Assembly: GCA_027603945.1 (NCBI GenBank)
Contig: JADIIU010000032.1
Coordinates: 1 to 64,000 of the forward strand
Length of the DNA: 64,000 nt
Origin: Terramyces sp. JEL0728
Taxonomy: Eukaryota; Chytridiomycota; Chytridiomycetes; Rhizophydiales; Terramycetaceae
Reading direction: 5' to 3'
Positions 10,667-21,747 of this stretch are shown in pieces (position 1 is the stretch's first letter; each line of letters opens with the position of its first letter). The position numbers and the translations under genes are program-made. Under the pieces are notes generated by a model. The model searched no databases, had not been told where the DNA came from, and worked only from the letters and a program-made list of their open reading frames with translations.

Positions 10667-11224
10667 GATTTTTGATCTTATTTCCCTATTTCGTAATACA
10701 GGAGAAAGACTTTCGCCGCACAAGCCTCGAGTTGGTTCCTTTGAGTTTTTTTGTGTTACTTGGACCAGTTGACAAACTCACCAGAGAGATTGATTTACAT
10801 CTAAAACGAAACTGCAGGCTGGATAATTAATTTAATATCGAATTCCACATCTGCTATTAGCTCATCCATCGTGAAACGCTTGATTGGTTTCAGCTGAAGA
10901 GATTCATTTTAGCCACACCGTCTTTTTACTCGCCTAATTGGGCAAGAAAGTCGAGCCCCGCACAGCCGACTCTTCGATGCATTAGTTCAATAAAATATAA
11001 AAGAAACTGCCTGCGCTCGCTTACAGGATGACGAAAATCCAAAAACTACAATCTGTTCCAAGCTGGTCGGCAGGTTGAATTGGTTTCCGTATCTCCAAAA
11101 CAAAGGCCTGTCACACTCCCTGGTTATTAGGGGGTCTTGTCATACACTACCGTTTCACCTTGAAAATTATATAAATGGAAAGACTGCTGTCTTCCTAAAA
11201 CAGTCATTCGCCAAAATCTTTAAT
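10667..11224. other. Intergenic region upstream of MCM1
   Basis: About 560 bp holding the 5' flank of the MCM1-type gene and possibly upstream exons of the small minus-strand frame. No RNA gene or repeat was seen. Confidence 0.4.
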
Positions 11225-12135
11225 ATGAATCAACAAATGAATTTAACCGGCTACGGAGAACAGTACTCTGGTAATCTAGTAGCTAATCCATAGTGCGAGA
11301 CGATTTGCTCAAGACCGAAGAATTTAAACGAACTGGCACTCCAGGTTTAGACATGGAGTCGTATGGCGGTGAAGAAGAGGACGAAGATGATGAAAAGCCA
11401 ACTAAAAAAGCTGGCCGTAGAAAGATTAAAATTGAATACATTGAAGACAAATCTCGTCGTCACATTACTTTTTCTAAAAGAAAGGCTGGTATTATGAAGA
11501 AAGCCTATGAATTGTCTACTCTCACTGGAACTCAAGTGTTGTTATTAGTCGCATCCGAGACTGGTCATGTCTACACTTTTGCTACCCCAAAATTACAACC
11601 ATTGATTACCAAGCCAGAAGGAAAGAACATGATCCAAACTTGTTTGAATGCTACCGATGCGCAGGCTTCTACTACATTGCCAAACTCTATGCCAAATTAC
11701 GGCGCAACTTACCAACCTACTCCGATTCACTCCCCAGCACCTCGCCCGATGTCTGCAATGTCAATGCCTTACTCTGAAAATATGGGCTCGCCAAACCAAA
11801 GGCAAAATATGCCAGAACCTGAAGATTCCTTGTTGCTGCCAAGTTATAACCAAATGCCTACAAATAACAACTACCAAGGCAGCTACAACTCTGCAGGTTT
11901 GCCATTGTCCCCGCCAACCGGATATATGTACCCAACCAACAACAGCTACAATATCTCTCAAAACCCTCAGTATAACCATCTAGTTCAAAACAATGGCCGT
12001 CAATCACCACAGTTACCGCAAACTGGCATGCAGAACGATATTATGAGAACTGCTTCACCTGCTCAAATGATGATGCGTACATCCACTCCCTTGAACGATG
12101 ACATTTACGATTTGAAAGCGGAAAATAGACAGTAA
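11225..12135 (+). CDS. MCM1: MADS-box transcription factor (MCM1/SRF type)
   Basis: Two exons encode 295 residues; the 23-nt intron at 11271-11293 follows codon 15. The acidic stretch EEEDEDDEKPTKK leads into an SRF-type MADS box at ~54-112: GRRKIKIEYIEDKSRRHITF, then SKRKAGIMKKAYELSTLTGT and VLLLVASETGHVYTF, followed by the SAM extension PLITKPEGKNMIQTCL. The remaining 180 residues are Asn/Gln/Pro/Ser-rich and probably form a disordered activation region. Such factors bind CArG-like boxes as dimers and, in yeast, control mating, cell-cycle and metabolic genes with partner proteins. The acidic block before the MADS box is also typical of SRF and MCM1. Confidence 0.92.
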
Positions 12136-12451
12136 TTCATGATGGTTTTAATTTAATAATAAAAATCCTTATTTAAAGTTAATCTGTTCCATGGGCTATT
12201 TCATCTGCCAAATTATTGACATTGGCTTTATTTGGAAGGTTTCATAGATAAGGCTCACTTGGGATGAAATGAACGTGCTGCGCTTCTTAAAGAATGAAAC
12301 AAGCGAGAAAGGAAACGATGGTATCAAAAGGTTATCAAAGCTCTGCCATTCAGTGGCAATCTCGAGATTAATCCCACCTGAATGATCGAATGCATACCAA
12401 TGCAATACCAACGCTGGTGAAATGTAAAATAATATTCCAATTTATTCGCAC
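12136..12451. other. Intergenic region between converging genes
   Basis: A 316-bp 3' flank shared by MCM1 and the mitochondrial uL6 gene. An AATAAA-like sequence follows the MCM1 stop closely. No gene was recognised. Confidence 0.5.
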
Positions 12452-13078
12452 TTAGCGCTTCTTTCCTTCCTTCTTCTTTATGGTTTCTTCGCCAACAAAA
12501 ATACCTTTTTGATTATACGGTTCAGGCTTTCTCCATTTCCTAACATTTGCTGCGAACTGAGTTACAATATTCAAATCCGGTCCTTGTAATAGTATTCTCT
12601 GTGGGTTTGGAATTAATACTTTGACACCTGCTGGTATATCCATCAAGATTGGATGACTTACTCCAACTTTGAGCGATAACTTTCCTTCTTCGATAAGCGC
12701 TCTGTAGCCGACACCAACCATCTTGATTGGAATTGTGAATCCTTCAGTTACACCTGTCACCATATTTTCAATTAACGCTCTTGTTGTTCCCCACATTGCC
12801 TTCTGCGTCTTGTTTTCTGCGTCTTGTACTTTGATTGACAATGAATTCTTTCCTTCCGCTTCCAATTTTTCAAGTGAAATTTCAATAAAATCTTTAACAG
12901 GCATCGATAATGTTCCGTTTTCACCAGTTACTACTACTTGGCTGGCGTATTTCTGGGAAGGGTCAGTTGGGACATAGTCCTTGATTTCTATTTTGACATC
13001 GAGTGGATATTTTAGTACTTTTCTGCCAATCATTGAATGGCATTTTATTGAACTGCTGAACAGTCTTTTGAGGATCAT
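12452..13078 (-). CDS. MRPL6: Mitochondrial large-subunit ribosomal protein uL6m
   Basis: One exon, 208 residues. The N-terminus MILKRLFSSSIKCHSM is a plausible mitochondrial presequence. It is followed by the two L6 beta-domains with KAMWGTTRALIENMVTGVTEGF, VGVGYRA, SHPILMDIPAGVKV and the C-terminal RKWRKPEPYNQKGI motif that is diagnostic of bacterial-type L6. The protein belongs to the mitochondrial 54S subunit near the sarcin-ricin loop. A short Lys-rich tail follows. Confidence 0.92.
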   Translation of the reverse strand: MILKRLFSSSIKCHSMIGRKVLKYPLDVKIEIKDYVPTDPSQKYASQVVVTGENGTLSMPVKDFIEISLEKLEAEGKNSLSIKVQDAENKTQKAMWGTTRALIENMVTGVTEGFTIPIKMVGVGYRALIEEGKLSLKVGVSHPILMDIPAGVKVLIPNPQRILLQGPDLNIVTQFAANVRKWRKPEPYNQKGIFVGEETIKKKEGKKR

Positions 13079-13331
13079 ATTTTTTGCAGAAAAAATATTT
13101 TCAAACAGTTGGGATTTATTTGTCTGGGATTAATATCTGTGAGCTTGGAGATGACTAATTAGTCTCTGTCGCAGCCCCTTATAATCACCTTGGGTTTACA
13201 GGGAAGTTTATCTTGATCTGGTCGCTAGAACTCTTTCATTAAACATCTATTGTCTTCGATACCCACTGCAGTAATGATTATTTATCACAATCTGTCTTTG
13301 ATGAAGAGTAATTCATCTCCAATTGTTTTTC

Positions 13332-14239
13332 ATGGCAGAAAAGAAAAAATCAATACCAGCAGGAATATCTCTAGCAGCGGGGATTACAGCAGGAGCGGTA
13401 GAAGGAACAATCACATATCCAACTGAATATATCAAGACGCAATTGCAAATCCAAAAAGATGTAAATATTTCTAAATTTAGAATAAATTCCTTGGACCTAT
13501 AGATTGCCTAATTAAAACTGTAAGAGAAAAAGGAGTGCTAGGTTTATATCGTGGATTATCAGCGCTTGTTATAGGAAACGCAGCAAAAGCTGGGGTTCGA
13601 TTTCTTACTTTTGACCAAATTAAAGGTTTGTTTGCCGACAAAAATGGAAAGGTGTCTGCAGTAGGAATGGTATTATCAGGACTATCAGCTGGTGTTGCCG
13701 AAGCAGTTCTAGTAGTAACTCCTTCAGAAACAATCAAAACCAAATTAATCCACGACCAGAATAGTCCAAACCCTCGATTTAGAGGTTTAGTCCATGGCGT
13801 CAGGACTATAGTTGCAGAAGAAGGAATGGCTGGTGCTTATAAAGGAGTCTCGGCAGTAGTTGCTCGTCAGGGGGCAAATTCCGCTGTTAGAATGTCTTCA
13901 TATGGTCTAATCAAGGATAAATTGGCCACTCACTACCCAGTGGATTGCAAAGGCAAACCTATAGTGCCATGGTATACAACATTCTTTACGGGTGCAATTG
14001 CTGGTGTGATTACTGTATACACCACTATGCCATTTGATGTCGTCAAAACCAGACTACAGTCCTTGAATGCAAGCCAGTATAATTCCTTTGCTGATTGCTT
14101 TACCAAAGTATTAAGAAATGAAGGAGTGAGTGCACTATGGAAAGGGGCAACACCGCGATTAGGAAGACTAATATTCTCTGGCGGGATCGTATTTACAGTG
14201 TACGAAGGCTTTATCAAAGTATACGAAGGCTTCAGCTAA
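13332..14239 (+). CDS. CTP1: Mitochondrial citrate/tricarboxylate carrier
   Basis: Two exons encode 295 residues, with a 20-nt intron at 13461-13480. Three mitochondrial-carrier repeats are visible, with the motifs PTEYIKTQLQ, PSETIKTKLI and PFDVVKTRLQ, each starting a two-helix unit. The first and second motifs (PTEYIKTQLQ, PSETIKTKL) are characteristic of the citrate transporter subgroup. It exchanges citrate or isocitrate for malate across the inner membrane, supplying cytosolic acetyl-CoA. The length matches yeast Ctp1 (299). The stop codon overlaps an AATAAA-like signal. Confidence 0.9.
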
Positions 14240-15557
14240 TAAATCCATTCATTTTAGTTCTTGGGTATGCCAGCTTGGACCAATTGGTACCCATACTATC
14301 AAAGCAATTTCTAATTGGCTCCTGCAATTGTGAAAAGCCAAATATCCCCCAAGCTTCCTCGCAAGAGCCCAACAAAAAGTCGAAAAACAAGAACAGCAAA
14401 CCAACTCCACTATTAACATTTATTATTCATTATAAGCCTGGTATATATATTAACTTATTGTCCTCTATTTTGAAGTGTTCTTCTCAGCAGGGAAGATCTG
14501 AAGTTATACACAGGTGCCTGGCTAATTTCTTGAGCGTATACTTGGATAAAATGCGACTTCCATTGTTGTTTAATCGAATCAGTTTGAAAAGACATTTTGG
14601 TATGTGAAACTAGGTTGCTTGGCTTTTTATATGAAAAATCTGGGATTGACATCATAATTCCAGGGACCGTTACCAATTTTTAAGGGGGCACGGCAATCCC
14701 CCCAACATTCCGAGAAAATGAAAAACAATGAGGTAAGGTTTTAGTTTTCATTTGTCAAAAATCAAGAGTCCCCAGGCTTTAGCACCTCCAAAGTAAACCC
14801 AAATAAACATCGCTAGACTGTCCATAAACGGACCTTGTTTTGGCGGTAGCACACGGAATAAGCTACTTTTGATTACAAACTCAATCAACCTTACCGCCTG
14901 TGACTGTCTGCGTAGAAATAACGCAATTTATGATGAATTTCCTAATTAAGGAATGACGTCATTACTGAAATATTCATTGCTTTGAAAATGTTTGCACGTC
15001 ATATCCATTTGTGTACAATTGCAATCACACACTGCCCGTTCAACAGGGTAGTAAAGGAATCCCAAAGTGGTGGATCTTTTTTGTACCTGCCATTGAATAT
15101 TCTCAAAACTTGCTTAAACATTTTGGCGACGGTAAGACAGTCAGTTGATGTTTGATTAGCTGATGAATGACCTAATTGATCAAGTGAGGTAGTAACAGTC
15201 AAATCAAGATGAGCTCATCGAACTGTATGAGCAATGCTTTTTCAAAAATGTTGTCATTCAACACATGAATCGGGGGTTGATGCTGATACATTGCAGCAAA
15301 CAAAACAAGCGATATTCTGAGTATAACAAGAAGGTCTTGGTGCTTCAAGTGCTGGTCGACTGCAACCAAACTTTTAGTAATCAATTTTAACTGATTAAAT
15401 AAACTGGAGAATAATCCCGCCAACTACAAAGATATAGATAAAAGTTGCACCGCATGAGCTTGGCGAATGCAGTCTCACAGCGGAACGAATATCGAAATAA
15501 TTTGAGCACCCAATCAACAATTAATTTTCCTGTAAAAAGCACTCGGAATCTCATAGA
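14240..15557. other. Long gene-poor stretch with unresolved open frames
   Basis: This 1.3-kb stretch has no gene I can complete. On the minus strand, 14455-14595 opens at an ATG with MSFQTDSIKQQWKSHF and ends RTLQNRGQ (46 residues). Minus-strand frames at 15199-15423 (Leu/Ile-rich, helical) and 14999-15202 look coding but lack an ATG and a clean splice between them. They may be exons of one gene whose introns I could not place. The right end is the promoter of the DUF2817 gene. Confidence 0.3.
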
Positions 15558-16757
15558 ATGACTTTACACAACTCTAAAGCAGTTCAGATATCTGCTATTG
15601 GCCTTGTAATCCTTCTCTCAGCATTGCTATTCAAAAAGAAGCAGGTTTCGCCTCATGAAGAGTACTACTCTCCTGATTACCAGTCAGCAAGAGACAAGTT
15701 TAGAGCTGCTTCGAACGGAAAGGGGGAAACATACCAATTGCAAGTAACGGAAAAGCACACTACTGATGTTCTAGTTGTACCAGGATCAAAGTCCAAATTG
15801 CTGATTATTATTTCTGGGGTATCGTTAGACTAATTACAGACACACGGAGTTGAAGGATTTGCAGGCTCTGCAATCCAATTAGCTATACTGAAAAAGTTTC
15901 TTTTCAAAAGTGAACATCCAACCGTTGTATTTGTCCACGCCTTGAATCCGTTTGGAATGGCTGAATTGAGACGATGGAACGAAAACGGAGTAGATTTAAA
16001 CAGAAATTACTTGTCAAAGGATGAATTTGCCAAATTAAGAGCAAGCGATCCTAATGTCAATGGGTATGTTGACATGTACGATATTCTCAATCCTAAAACT
16101 GTACCTGGTAGGTGGACGGACCTTTTTTACATCAAATCTCTCTATTACATTCTCAAATTTGGTTATTTGGCTGCTAAAAGAGCAATTGTCTGTGGAAACT
16201 ACCATTTCGAAAATTCATTATTCTTTGGTGGATTTGAGCTGCAAAAAAGCCATCTTTTGCTTACAGAGTTCTTGAACAAGCATATTGACGTTGATGCGGT
16301 ACAGAAATTGGGAATGATCGATATTCATACTGGCTTGGGACCATCGGGACATGATACATTGATGATTGAACCACGAGGAACGGATATTATGAAATCAAAA
16401 TCAGTAGATAAAGAATTCTTGTCACATGCTGTTTCCGCTGGCGATGCCAATGATGATGCTTCTTCCGGATATGATGCAGTTAATGGTACAATCATTTCTG
16501 GAGTTCCAAAGCTATTCAAAAACGCCCAATATAATGCTCTTGTAACTCAAGAATTTGGAACTGTCTCGAATCTAACTGTTCTTAAAGCACTCCGTGCGGA
16601 AGCAGCTGCATACAGACTGTCAAAAGAAGACAGCAGAGGGCACGACAAGGTTGTGCGGGATGTATTCTATTCCAGGAACGATCCAAAGTGGAAAACTTCT
16701 GTCGTCGATAGAGGGATAAGGGTTTTTGAACAAGTATACAACAGTTTGAATGAATGA
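15558..16757 (+). CDS. DUF2817 family (M14-like) peptidase, membrane-anchored
   Basis: Two exons encode 392 residues, with a 21-nt intron at 15819-15839 inside the catalytic core. Residues ~9-25 form a signal anchor (ISAIGLVILLSALLF). The DUF2817 landmarks appear after splicing: ISGTHGVEGFAGSAIQ with the zinc-binding H..E, NPFGMAELRRWNENGVDLNRN, and IDIHTGLGPSG with the third zinc histidine. This group resembles zinc carboxypeptidases and is thought to be hydrolytic; the substrate is unknown. No C-terminal anchor is visible. Confidence 0.78.
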
Positions 16758-17235
16758 TTCAGTGCAAGAATAAACTGTTGGATAGACAAACGCGATTAAA
16801 AGTATCGAATAACATTTCTTGTTCATTTTTGCTATTCTCACGGTATCGCCCACAGTTATCCGGCTCGTACTGGTATATTTTTATGCACTCTACCAACAAA
16901 CTTTGACGGACGCGTCTTGTTTAAATAAATCCAGTGCTCCAGCATACATCTGATAACTATACTCTTAAAGTCCAAGATCAAGAAGAGCCCTTTCAAGCAA
17001 TCGGATGTCTGTTATTACAAAATCGTGTTTCACTGCATATTTAGCAATTCATACTAGGCCACCACATGCATCTGTTGAACAGCGACTGCCAATAGCTTCA
17101 TACCTCTTTCCATTGTTACTAAGCTATTTCCTCTTGTTTACAGCACGGGGACACGCTTTATGACGTTTCGCCAAACTGGCCCGCCATCTGTTTATCTCTC
17201 CTTATAAATAAATCAAATTGAAATCAGATTCACTA
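16758..17235. other. Intergenic region
   Basis: A 478-bp stretch before an unrecognised gene. No coding or RNA feature could be supported. Confidence 0.5.
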
Positions 17236-17937
17236 ATGATAGATTTAAATATAAATTGCTCCAACAGAATAAAAGCAGATATCAGAGAAATTGAATACCT
17301 AGGAGAGCTGGTTACGCAGCTAAATTTACCTTTGGATGTCAATACGATGGAGATTTTTCAGAGATTAGTCGAGGTTGCAGGGACAAAAGAGTTTATACCA
17401 TTATTATCTAGCATTCAGCATTATGTATTGAAATTAAAGTGGGCAAGAGAAGGCACCTGGAACACTGGATATATTGTGCCTTGGATGTCATTATATTCTT
17501 GCTTGGGCGGTGCCAGCCAGTTAGTTTCTATAGCAACACATTACACAGAATCCATAACGCTGTCTAACGTTGGGTTCCAAGACCCAGATTTATGTTCAAC
17601 AATGGGATTCAAAAGTCCATTAATCAAAGCACCGGTAAATGTTTACGGCGGGGGAGCGAGACCAGTAGAGATAAATAGAGAAGAATGGAGCGAGCTGTTA
17701 ATAAATGGACTGACTTCGACAAAGAAAGATCTGGTATTTCCAATCAAAAAACGATTCAAGACAAACTTGCCTCCTCCGCAATTAGCAGAAAAGAAAATTG
17801 AAAAGAAAAGGGATAGAAAACGAGCTACCCCTTATTCCAAATCAAAGATTATTAATGCGATGATGGATTTGGAGAAAATCGAAAGGGTTGTTAACCCTAT
17901 AAGTTCACCACATTTTGCGGCAGCAGCTGGACCTTGA
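17236..17937 (+). CDS. Conserved-looking hypothetical protein
   Basis: A 233-residue single-exon frame; ATG 17236 is the first ATG. I do not recognise the family. The N-terminal half is helical (EIEYLGELVTQLNLPLDVNT). The middle has a glycine-rich VNVYGGGARPVEINREEW segment and aromatic-rich WNTGYIVPWMSLYSC. The C-terminal part is strongly basic (EKKRDRKRATPYSKSK) and could be a nuclear localisation signal. It converges on the ZIP3-like gene with 21 bp between stops, and the stop overlaps AATAAA. Confidence 0.6.
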   Translation: MIDLNINCSNRIKADIREIEYLGELVTQLNLPLDVNTMEIFQRLVEVAGTKEFIPLLSSIQHYVLKLKWAREGTWNTGYIVPWMSLYSCLGGASQLVSIATHYTESITLSNVGFQDPDLCSTMGFKSPLIKAPVNVYGGGARPVEINREEWSELLINGLTSTKKDLVFPIKKRFKTNLPPPQLAEKKIEKKRDRKRATPYSKSKIINAMMDLEKIERVVNPISSPHFAAAAGP

Positions 17938-17958
17938 AATAAATAGAGTAGATATTTA

Positions 17959-18925
17959 TTACATAAATAGGTTTATGTTGTCGAACTGGTTTCTAGACAT
18001 TTGCCGTGATTGTAGAGGTACTCTTGGTTGCGGTCTTTGTATAATTCTCGATGAAGGACGATTGCTTTGTATTTGTGATATTCTTGATGGGGGTCGGTCT
18101 CTCGATTGCAGAGTCAGTCGGGATTGATAAGATCTAACAGGAGACGGCGCTGCTCGTGATGCTATTGATGGTCCATTATTCGACAGCCCTGATTTGGAGT
18201 TGTGCAAATATCGAGATTGGATCGACATTGCAGGCGATTGAGGTAAACCATAAGATTCTGTTGGCGAGTGCATTCTCAGCGATTGCTTCTCTTCAAAATC
18301 CGGTGAACGTTTTCTCTGTATTCTATCCGAAAGTAATGTTCTAGGTTGTTTTTGGTTATCACTAGATTAATTACTACTTACGTGCTAAACTGTCTGCTAA
18401 AGAAATGGCTTTTATTGCTAGTATGATTATTTGTAGCATTCTCATCATCACGATTTTTATCGATATTCCTTTGATATCCCCCCGATTGTATTCTTTCCAA
18501 TTGCTGCCTCAAATCTTGATTTTCCCTTTTCAATCTTTGATTCTCTTCATACGCTTGACTCAACAACAGTTTTGAATGAGTGTAATTTGATTCATTCTTT
18601 TTCGACAGCAAACAATAATTCAAACAAGAGTTTTTCAAATATGAAATCAAGTCGTTGCTCTGGCTCGTTTGGTAATTCAAAAGAGAATTCAAGTCTTGCA
18701 AGTGAGCATTTACAGGCGTCAACACTTGATTCAACCTGTTTGAATCGAAAGGAGCGAAACAGGATTGCGTATGGCACACTGGACATTCGTCAGATTTTTT
18801 GCAGTTTTTGCAAATACTGAATTAGAATTAGTTTACCAGTGAGAGCAGTCGCCTACAAACAAGGTGTTGTCAGATTGCTTGTAGTAGTAGCAGATATTAC
18901 AATGGAGCCATTCTGGAATTTGCAT
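17959..18925 (-). CDS. ZIP3/RNF212/HEI10-type RING protein (meiotic SUMO/ubiquitin E3-like)
   Basis: Three exons encode 308 residues; introns at 18817-18836 and 18362-18381 are both 20 nt. The N-terminus carries a compact RING: HCNICYYYKQSDNTLFVGDC, then SHCICKNC (restored by splicing) and CPVC. A coiled coil follows (SQAYEENQRLKRENQDLRQQ). The tail is Ser/Arg/Pro/Gln-rich. RING at the N-terminus, coiled coil, then a serine-rich tail is the layout of ZIP3, RNF212 and ZHP proteins, which mark crossover sites on meiotic chromosomes. The assignment rests on layout and cysteine spacing; another RING-coiled-coil protein is possible. Confidence 0.68.
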
Positions 18926-18990
18926 CTCTTGGAAACTTTTCTTGCATAATTTAAAGTTTAATTTTACCCATCAACTTAAAACGCGTCGAT

Positions 18991-19771
18991 ATGAAGACTT
19001 CAAGAGAATTGATTCTCTCTGGATCTACAAATAGAAAGCAGGCAACAACAGCTGAGCTGGGAGGGTTGAAGATTGATGGATTGAATGAATTTGAACACTT
19101 TCCGCATCTGCAGCACTTGTATCTCTACGAAAATAGTTTGAAATCAATGAACGGCTTGCAGCCTCTAATTCAGCTGAAAACGCTTTACTTGCAATCAAAC
19201 CAACTCCAAGGAATATCAGGAATTGAATCCCTTATAAATTTGACATTCTTAAACTTGCGAATGAATAATATTTCCAAACTACAAAACTTGCCTTTGAATC
19301 TGGAAGTACTACTCTTGGATAAACAGCAGTCACCAATAGAAATAATTGAGATTAATGAAAATCTAAAATCGCTTTCGTTGAACCAAAATGAAATTCTAAA
19401 CCTGGCTGAATTGGAGGGTAATTTGGAATCTCTGTTTATTTCCGACTGCGGTCTAAAAGACTCTACAGTACTTTTGCTTAACCAAGGTAATCACAAAAAT
19501 CAGCAAGAACTTGAAAGAAATAAACTACACAAACAATCCGCTCAAAGATAGGAGGCTAAGACAGCGACTGGCAGTATTAGGCTTGGAAATAATCAACGAC
19601 AAACCGGTTTGTGAAAAAGAACGCGACTTTGCTATTGGGATGTCTCGATTCAAGAAAATTGAAAAGATTGTGTTGAAGAGTGAAGCTGTGAAGCAGAATG
19701 TTATTCCGCATTTGCCGCCTTATGCTACACAGTACCGTGATTTGATTTTACAAAAGATGCACTCGAATTAG
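18991..19771 (+). CDS. SDS22-like leucine-rich repeat protein
   Basis: Two exons encode 253 residues; a 19-nt intron at 19468-19486 restores the last repeat (KNLKEINYTNNPLKD). About six short repeats of the form LxxLYLxxNxLxxxxGL are seen from residue ~35 to ~175, the 22-residue SDS22 type. The C-terminal cap reads RRLRQRLAVLGLEIIND, followed by a helical region. Such proteins are binding scaffolds, with SDS22 itself binding protein phosphatase 1. The partner here is unknown. Confidence 0.72.
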
Positions 19772-19945
19772 AGTGTTTAGCGAATACAATCTTGTTTCCA
19801 TTGTGTTTCTTTTGCATGTGAGCGGAGTTTTGCAAGTTTCTTCATATGGTGATTGATGCGGAGTTGCCAACTTATTTAGGGTGTCGACATCAATGGACAG
19901 CAAATAAAACACCGCTCCGATTGGTAAAAACATTAAATTATATAT

Positions 19946-20841
19946 TTACATTAGCCATGGATGAGTTTTCACCTGCGCAATAGTAAGGCGCCTTTTCGGG
20001 TCTAATTCAAGCATACTAGATAGCAGATCCATCAGCTCTTCTGATCGATTCACATCTGGTATTTGGTATTTTCCTTGAATGATATCCTCCATGCTTTTGA
20101 ACGGTATTGTGGAAAAAGAAAGGGTAAATAGTAGAATGCCAAGGCACCATACATCGACGCTGAATCCATCGTGTCTGTAATTTGGATCTTTAACTAACTC
20201 TGGAGGCGTATAATGTTTCGTACCTCTGAATCCAACAATTGTGCCCGTATCACTGCTTCCAAAATCAACCAGTTTCGCATTGAATTCAGAATCAATCACA
20301 ATCTGCCATTAATATAAACTTACATTTTCGTCCTTGATATCGCCATGTATGATTTCCTTTTCATGAAGATACGACACGCTATCAACAACTTGCTTGAAAA
20401 TATGTCTGACTCTGGTTTCAATAAAATTTGAATGTGAAATCAACTCGAATAAATCAAAGCTACTTCTCCTCTTATTTTCAGTTCCAACGAATTCCATCAC
20501 AAGGTAAAAGTAATTCAAATCTTCAAGAAATTCAATGAATTTTACTATTCCGGGATAGTCGAGCCGTTTGAGAATGAATACTTCCATTGGTACCGTGGTT
20601 CCTAAAGATCTGTCGTATTTCCAGCGATAAATTGTGCCAGAATTCTACGTTAGTGGTATAATACTTTTGGGATGATTTTTATCGCTGTAGCCAAATTATC
20701 GCTTAGTCTGTAGGATTTGTAGACAGTGCCAGAGATACCTTGGCCAAGTACTCTCTCCAAATTATATTTCTGTAGTAGTATATTCTGCGCAGTATCTGGG
20801 ATTTCAAACAGGTGTTGTTTCGGCATTCGAGCAGTTTTCAT
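19946..20841 (-). CDS. Ser/Thr protein kinase, PASK/PIM-like, with HGD in place of HRD
   Basis: Three exons encode 284 residues; introns at 20644-20663 (20) and 20303-20323 (21). The kinase core is nearly the whole protein: glycine loop LGQGISGTVYK, VAIK-type lysine in ATAIKIIPK, catalytic loop IIHGDIKDENIVID, DFGSS, and GTKHYTPPELV as the activation segment. The DIKDEN sequence and PPE motif resemble PASK and PIM kinases. The catalytic-loop arginine is glycine (HGD), so it is a non-RD kinase and probably does not need activation-loop phosphorylation. There is no PAS or other regulatory domain, so it is a minimal kinase. Confidence 0.82.
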
Positions 20842-20996
20842 TTTGGAAACGTTTCTTTGTGAAAATCACTTGCTCGTTTTTTTATATCAGTCAGGTCAGG
20901 TGGTGTTGCAAAAGCCATACGACATGTTTCAAAAATACAAGACTCACAATGGAATACACAACTAGAAAAAAAGACGGAGCGGATTAGCGAGTAAGG

Positions 20997-21284
20997 TTGT
21001 TATACTCTGCTGGCGTCTTTTTTCTTTTTTCTTTTCCTCCAGCTGCTGCATTTGGATATATGTATCATCTGACTTGGTCACTCAAAAGGAGATTGGACGA
21101 GGATCATTTTGTAAGCGTTTCCCACAGCGATTTCTGGTATGGTCTTGTAATTGTCGTACTAGCGATGCTCACACTACTTCTGGGGGTAATAATTGTCTAT
21201 GGTGGGCTTACTTTTGGGGTTTGTGGAATGGTAGCAGCCCTGCCAGCAGCACAATCTTTTCAATCAGAACCGTGCTTTACATAA
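20997..21284 (+). CDS. Possible small two-segment membrane protein
   Basis: An open frame with two hydrophobic stretches (SAGVFFLFSFPPAAAFGYMY and LVIVVLAMLTLLLGVIIVYG) separated by a basic-acidic loop (WSLKRRLDEDHF). There is no ATG before the first hydrophobic segment; the earliest is at 21060. In-frame ATG 20950 is blocked by a TAG. The start or a splice site is therefore unresolved, and the frame could be spurious. Confidence 0.25.
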   Translation: MLYSAGVFFLFSFPPAAAFGYMYHLTWSLKRRLDEDHFVSVSHSDFWYGLVIVVLAMLTLLLGVIIVYGGLTFGVCGMVAALPAAQSFQSEPCFT

Positions 21285-21747
21285 ATATACCATCGCTAAA
21301 CCGCACATCTGCCATCATCCAACCATTCACATTTGTTTATCGTAGCTGTTTTTCTTGGAGGCGCACCTTGGCATGCGAGGAACTCCCAAACAGGGCAAGT
21401 CCGGGAACCGTGTCAAGGACAGTTTCAGAGGATAATGCCAAAATGTTTCTAAACTGCGAGAATTAAGTGCTGGCGGTTGAACTGGGATGGCAATTGAAAT
21501 TAAATGATTGGCGGTGTTGATCGTTGGTGGAATTGGATAGATTGAGCATTGAGATTATGTATGAACTCATTTAATTCGGCTATTACAAGTAATTTGAACT
21601 GCAATATAGACGCTTTTCGTGTACAAGAATCAATGGATAGCTATTGTACTGGATCACTAACTCTACCCCCTTGATCAGGTTTGATTGATATTTACTCGAT
21701 GCTGAGCTCACAAAAATTGAACTGTCTGAAAAAATTGTCCAGACAAA
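21285..21747. other. Intergenic region upstream of RTEL1
   Basis: A 463-bp stretch containing the promoter side of the helicase gene. No further feature was recognised. Confidence 0.5.

Noticed and set aside
14455..14595. An ISD11/LYR-type protein on the minus strand
   Set aside because: YNFRSSLLRRT is reminiscent, but the frame ends after 46 residues and no exon supplies the rest.
14137..14607. A 156-codon plus-strand frame overlapping the end of CTP1
   Set aside because: Its first part is the CTP1 coding region in another frame, and the rest is Lys/Asn-rich with no domain.
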